Shown here one piece after another: positions 61,819-64,000 of a stretch of 64,000 nucleotides of DNA. The stretch is from Streptomyces sp. NBC_00569 (GTDB taxonomy: Bacteria > Actinomycetota > Actinomycetes > Streptomycetales > Streptomycetaceae). The stretch lies in contig NZ_CP107783.1 of the NCBI RefSeq assembly GCF_036345255.1, positions 1,984,001 through 2,048,000 on the forward strand, read 5' to 3'. The notes below the pieces were generated by a model. The model was not told the DNA's origin. It was given only the letters and a program-made list of their open reading frames with translations, and did no database searches. The position numbers and the translations under genes are program-made. The stretch's first letter is position 1. Every line of letters begins with the position of its first letter.

Positions 61819-62181
61819 ATGCTGGTCACGGAGGTCGAGTTCGAGCTGCCGAAGGGGTATGTGGACGGCGTCGGCAACCTGCATCGCAACGGCGTGATGC
61901 GGCTGGCGACGGCCGCGGACGAGATCTACCCCCTGAAGGATCCGCGTGTGCAGGACTGGCCCGCGTACTTGATCGTCATACTCCTTTCCCGTGTGGTGAC
62001 CAAGCTGGGCGGGGTGCTGGAGGTTACACCGGGCGTGATCGAGAGTCTCTACTCGGAGGACCTGGCACACCTACAGAATCTCTACAACCGGATCAACGGA
62101 CTCGCACCCACCACGGTCCTGATCACCTGTCCCCACTGCAGCAGGGAGCACGAGGCGGAGGTGCCGCCGCTGGGGGGATAA
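61819..62181 (+). CDS. Small eCIS assembly protein
   Basis: 120 residues from ATG 61819, 5 bases after the tube gene. Sequence VEFELPKGYVDGVGNLHRNG, then LIVILLSRVVTKLGGVLEVT and LYSEDLAHLQNLYNRINGLA ends in a Cys-His cluster (CPHCSREHEAEV). It matches the size and position of phage tail-assembly-chaperone-like proteins found after tube genes. No enzyme motif. The CxxC-x3-H tail may bind zinc. Confidence 0.7.
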   Translation: MLVTEVEFELPKGYVDGVGNLHRNGVMRLATAADEIYPLKDPRVQDWPAYLIVILLSRVVTKLGGVLEVTPGVIESLYSEDLAHLQNLYNRINGLAPTTVLITCPHCSREHEAEVPPLGG

Positions 62182-62192
62182 GAGGCTACCCC

Positions 62193-62336
62193 GTGGAACG
62201 GGTCCGCCAGGAGGTGGCCTTTCTGGGACGCCAAGTCCACTGGTCCCTGGCTGAGTTGCTCACCCTCGACCACTCCGAACGACTGCACTGGATCCGCGAG
62301 ATCGCCACCACCCTGGAAGGAGATGGCGAACCATGA
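62193..62336 (+). CDS. Very small eCIS gene (DUF6760-like)
   Basis: 47 residues from GTG 62193, ending in an ATGA overlap with the next gene. Sequence VERVRQEVAFLGRQVHWSLA, then ELLTLDHSERLHWIREIATT. This tiny Trp-containing helical protein fits the short ORF normally encoded between the assembly protein and the next eCIS gene (I recall DUF6760). In tailed phages a comparable second chaperone ORF sits here. Confidence 0.65.
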   Translation: MERVRQEVAFLGRQVHWSLAELLTLDHSERLHWIREIATTLEGDGEP

Positions 62337-63319
62337 CACAGGACGGTCCCCTGCCGCCCCGGCCGCCCCTGGGTGAACGCCTGGACGCCCAAGGGCGGCG
62401 TCTGACCGCCCGGTTGGTCACGACACTGCCGTGGGCGGGGCCGCTGCACGTGTTCATCGACCACGCATCCGGGCTGGTGGTGTGTGGGGGCCGGTTCGAC
62501 CGGATCGAGCGCGACGCCGACCGTCCTCCGCGGCTCACCGCGACCGCTGTCAGGCGTCGGCCGCGACCCGGCGTCGGCCCATCGCCGGGCGGGCCGCCGA
62601 CGCCTGTACCACCGAGTCTCCCGCTGCCCGAAGCTCCCGCGGCGCGAGCGCCGACGCCTGTACCACCGGATCTCCCGCTGCCCGAAGCTCCCGCGGCGCA
62701 ACGGCCGTCGGCCTCGTCCGTGCCACCGTACGCGGGCGACCCTCTGCCCGCCGCGGTCAGATCGCGGCTGCGGGCGGCCGTCGGCCCCGCGGCCGACGCT
62801 ATGCGGGTGCACCACGACGACGAGTCCGGCGCGCTCGCGCGGGAACAACGGGCGGATGCCGTCACCGTCGGGCGGGACGTCTTCTTCCGACACGACCGAC
62901 TGCGGCCGGCGGAGCAGAGCGGCTTCGGGCTGCTCGTGCACGAGGCCACACACGTCCTGGCCCTGCTGCGGCCCGGCGCGTCCTGGCATCGGGCGACCGG
63001 CGCGGGCGCGCGGGCCGAAGAGGCGGAGGCGCTGGCCAATGAGCGCGCGGCCATCTTCGGTGGCCGGTCCGGCGCCGCCCTGCCACCGTCGTCAACCGAA
63101 TCCGGACACATCCCTGACCGGCACCCGTCGGCCCCGGCCCAGATTCCGGTACCCACCGCTTTTTCCTCATCGACGGCCCGCCCCCAACGGGCCCCGACCG
63201 ACCGCCACACCGACGTCCCGGCCACCGCACCGCCGCCACTCGACCTACAGGCCTTGCGCCGGAACGTGATCGACGACGTCATACACCAGCTGCGCACCGA
63301 GTTCGAGCGCGGAGGCTGA
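62333..63319 (+). CDS. Second DUF4157 protein
   Basis: 328 residues from ATG 62333. The first 90 residues (GERLDAQGRRLTARLVTTLP) are followed by a Pro-rich repeat region (PTPVPPSLPLPEAPAARA, then PTPVPPDLPLPEAPAAQR). DUF4157 at about 140-235 has DPLPAAVRSRLRAAVGPAAD, MRVHHDDESGALAREQRADA and the HExxH motif LLVHEATHVLALLRPG. The end is disordered plus one helix. Lying inside the structural operon, it may be a particle component rather than cargo. Confidence 0.75.
   Translation: MTQDGPLPPRPPLGERLDAQGRRLTARLVTTLPWAGPLHVFIDHASGLVVCGGRFDRIERDADRPPRLTATAVRRRPRPGVGPSPGGPPTPVPPSLPLPEAPAARAPTPVPPDLPLPEAPAAQRPSASSVPPYAGDPLPAAVRSRLRAAVGPAADAMRVHHDDESGALAREQRADAVTVGRDVFFRHDRLRPAEQSGFGLLVHEATHVLALLRPGASWHRATGAGARAEEAEALANERAAIFGGRSGAALPPSSTESGHIPDRHPSAPAQIPVPTAFSSSTARPQRAPTDRHTDVPATAPPPLDLQALRRNVIDDVIHQLRTEFERGG
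62597..62704 (+). repeat. Two 54-bp in-frame tandem repeats
   Basis: Units 62597-62650 and 62651-62704 are nearly identical and each encodes 18 residues of the Pro-rich linker (PTPVPPxLPLPEAPAAxx). The likely cause is slippage; the effect is a longer linker before the DUF4157 domain. Confidence 0.75.
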
Positions 63320-63320
63320 C

Positions 63321-64000
63321 ATGGCGACCACACCCTTCCGCCTGCCCCCGCTGCCCGGCGCCGCTTCGGTCAGCGCCGCCCTGGCCAAGGCCGAAATAAT
63401 CGATACCGCGTCGGGCGAAAGCTACCCGGTGATGTTCAACCCGGAGGAACTGAAACTCGACCAGGGCAACAGCTTCGCCGAGATCGGCATCCCGGGCCTG
63501 AACACGCCGCCGGTGCAGTACGTCCGCGGCAGGGCACGCACCCTCGCCATGGACCTCTTCTTCGACACGTACGAGACCGGAGGGGACGTCCGCGCACACA
63601 CGGGGCCGATCGTGCGGCTGCTGGACAAGCGGCCGGACACGCATGCCCCACCGGTCCTGCTCTTCTCCCTGGGCAGCTTCCAGTTCCGCTGCGTCCTGGT
63701 CGACGCCAACCAGCGCTTCACCATGTTCCTGCGCAACGGCACCCCGGTGCGCTCTAGCCTCTCGGTGCGCTTCCAGGAATACGTGCCGACGGACGTCGAG
63801 GTGCGCGGCGGAGTCTTCTTCGCGTCGCCCACAGCATCGGGCGTCGTCAACCGGGCAGTGTCAGCCGCCGAGTCGGTCATGTCGCAGGAGCCGGCGGTCC
63901 ATGTCGTGGTGGAGGGCGACACGCTCAGCGCCATCGCCGGCGTCTACCTCGGCGATCCCGCTCTGTGGCGCGAGATCGCCCAAGCCAACGCCATCGTCGA
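63321..64000 (+). CDS. LysM-containing hub/baseplate adaptor (3' partial)
   Basis: Starts at ATG 63321, two bases after the upstream stop TGA, and runs off the right edge (226 codons visible). Residues 15-175 (AKAEIIDTASGESYPVMFNP, EELKLDQGNSFAEIGIPGLN, RTLAMDLFFDTYETGGDVRA, SVRFQEYVPTDVEVRGG) fit the Afp7/Pvc7-type adaptor that bridges tube and spike. A LysM-like module follows (VVVEGDTLSAIAGVYLGDPA, LWREIAQANAIV). It is in the usual place before spike and baseplate genes. Confidence 0.85.
   Translation, partial: MATTPFRLPPLPGAASVSAALAKAEIIDTASGESYPVMFNPEELKLDQGNSFAEIGIPGLNTPPVQYVRGRARTLAMDLFFDTYETGGDVRAHTGPIVRLLDKRPDTHAPPVLLFSLGSFQFRCVLVDANQRFTMFLRNGTPVRSSLSVRFQEYVPTDVEVRGGVFFASPTASGVVNRAVSAAESVMSQEPAVHVVVEGDTLSAIAGVYLGDPALWREIAQANAIV

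Noticed and set aside
1..64000. CRISPR arrays
   Set aside because: No regularly spaced repeats of 25-40 bases were seen. Only the 19-bp and 54-bp tandem duplications stand out.

Overview
The window looks like chromosome or integrative-element DNA from a Streptomyces or close relative. GC is high throughout. Typical streptomycete families are present (DUF6083, DUF6879 beside an XRE/DUF5753 regulator, DUF6415, LysM/BTAD protein, DUF4157 proteins of a contractile injection system), and many genes begin with GTG or TTG behind GGAGG-type ribosome sites. Much of it is accessory DNA: insertion sequences, broken genes and joined gene fragments lie between intact operons. All calls come from reading the sequence and translations by eye; no database search was run.

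Layout. 1-9340: the 3' part of a LysM/BTAD membrane protein, small orphan genes, an IS110 relic and a rearranged, dead IS21 element. 9362-22645: one tightly coupled six-gene minus-strand operon. In transcription order it encodes two proteins I cannot assign, an 1820-residue DEAD/DEAH helicase with a C-terminal DUF1998-type zinc region, a J-domain-like protein, a GrpE-like protein and an Hsp70. Every junction overlaps by 4-8 bases. A complete Hsp70/J/GrpE-like set fused in one operon to a DruE/DrmA-class helicase is the best candidate here for an undescribed, probably anti-phage, system. 22945-24371: a 1.4 kb IS5-family element with matching ends and a TAA target duplication that carries a DUF4265 gene. 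25038-34390: a second defence cluster with an AspBHI/Mrr-type modification-dependent nuclease, a two-TM protein, a DUF2075 nuclease-helicase, HsdS, an HsdM whose motif IV reads THPPF, and a frameshifted DUF91-type nuclease. No hsdR is present.

34649-40489: small streptomycete regulators and acetyltransferase/NUDIX genes mixed with relics (NUDIX, pentapeptide, HAD, integrase). 40933-43541: a compact lasso-peptide cluster (precursor, fused RRE-protease, cyclase) with predicted core GFSGSHYDGHGYLG. 43525-46426: a membrane protein and an M4 metallopeptidase. 46987-49405: three cell-wall-hydrolase-like genes sharing a peptidoglycan-binding module. 49435-53727: DUF2235, DUF6424 and CYTH-like genes, then a scar where an ABC exporter start abuts an MFS transporter end. 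54722-64000: an extracellular contractile injection system locus: a DUF4157 protein with an HNH-type nuclease motif (likely cargo), AAA ATPase, DUF4255 cap protein, sheath, tube, small assembly proteins, a second DUF4157 protein and a LysM hub-adaptor gene that runs off the right edge.

Together the window reads as a weapons-and-defence neighbourhood: two separate nucleic-acid-processing defence operons, a ribosomal peptide, wall hydrolases and a contractile injection system, assembled by repeated insertion and deletion.
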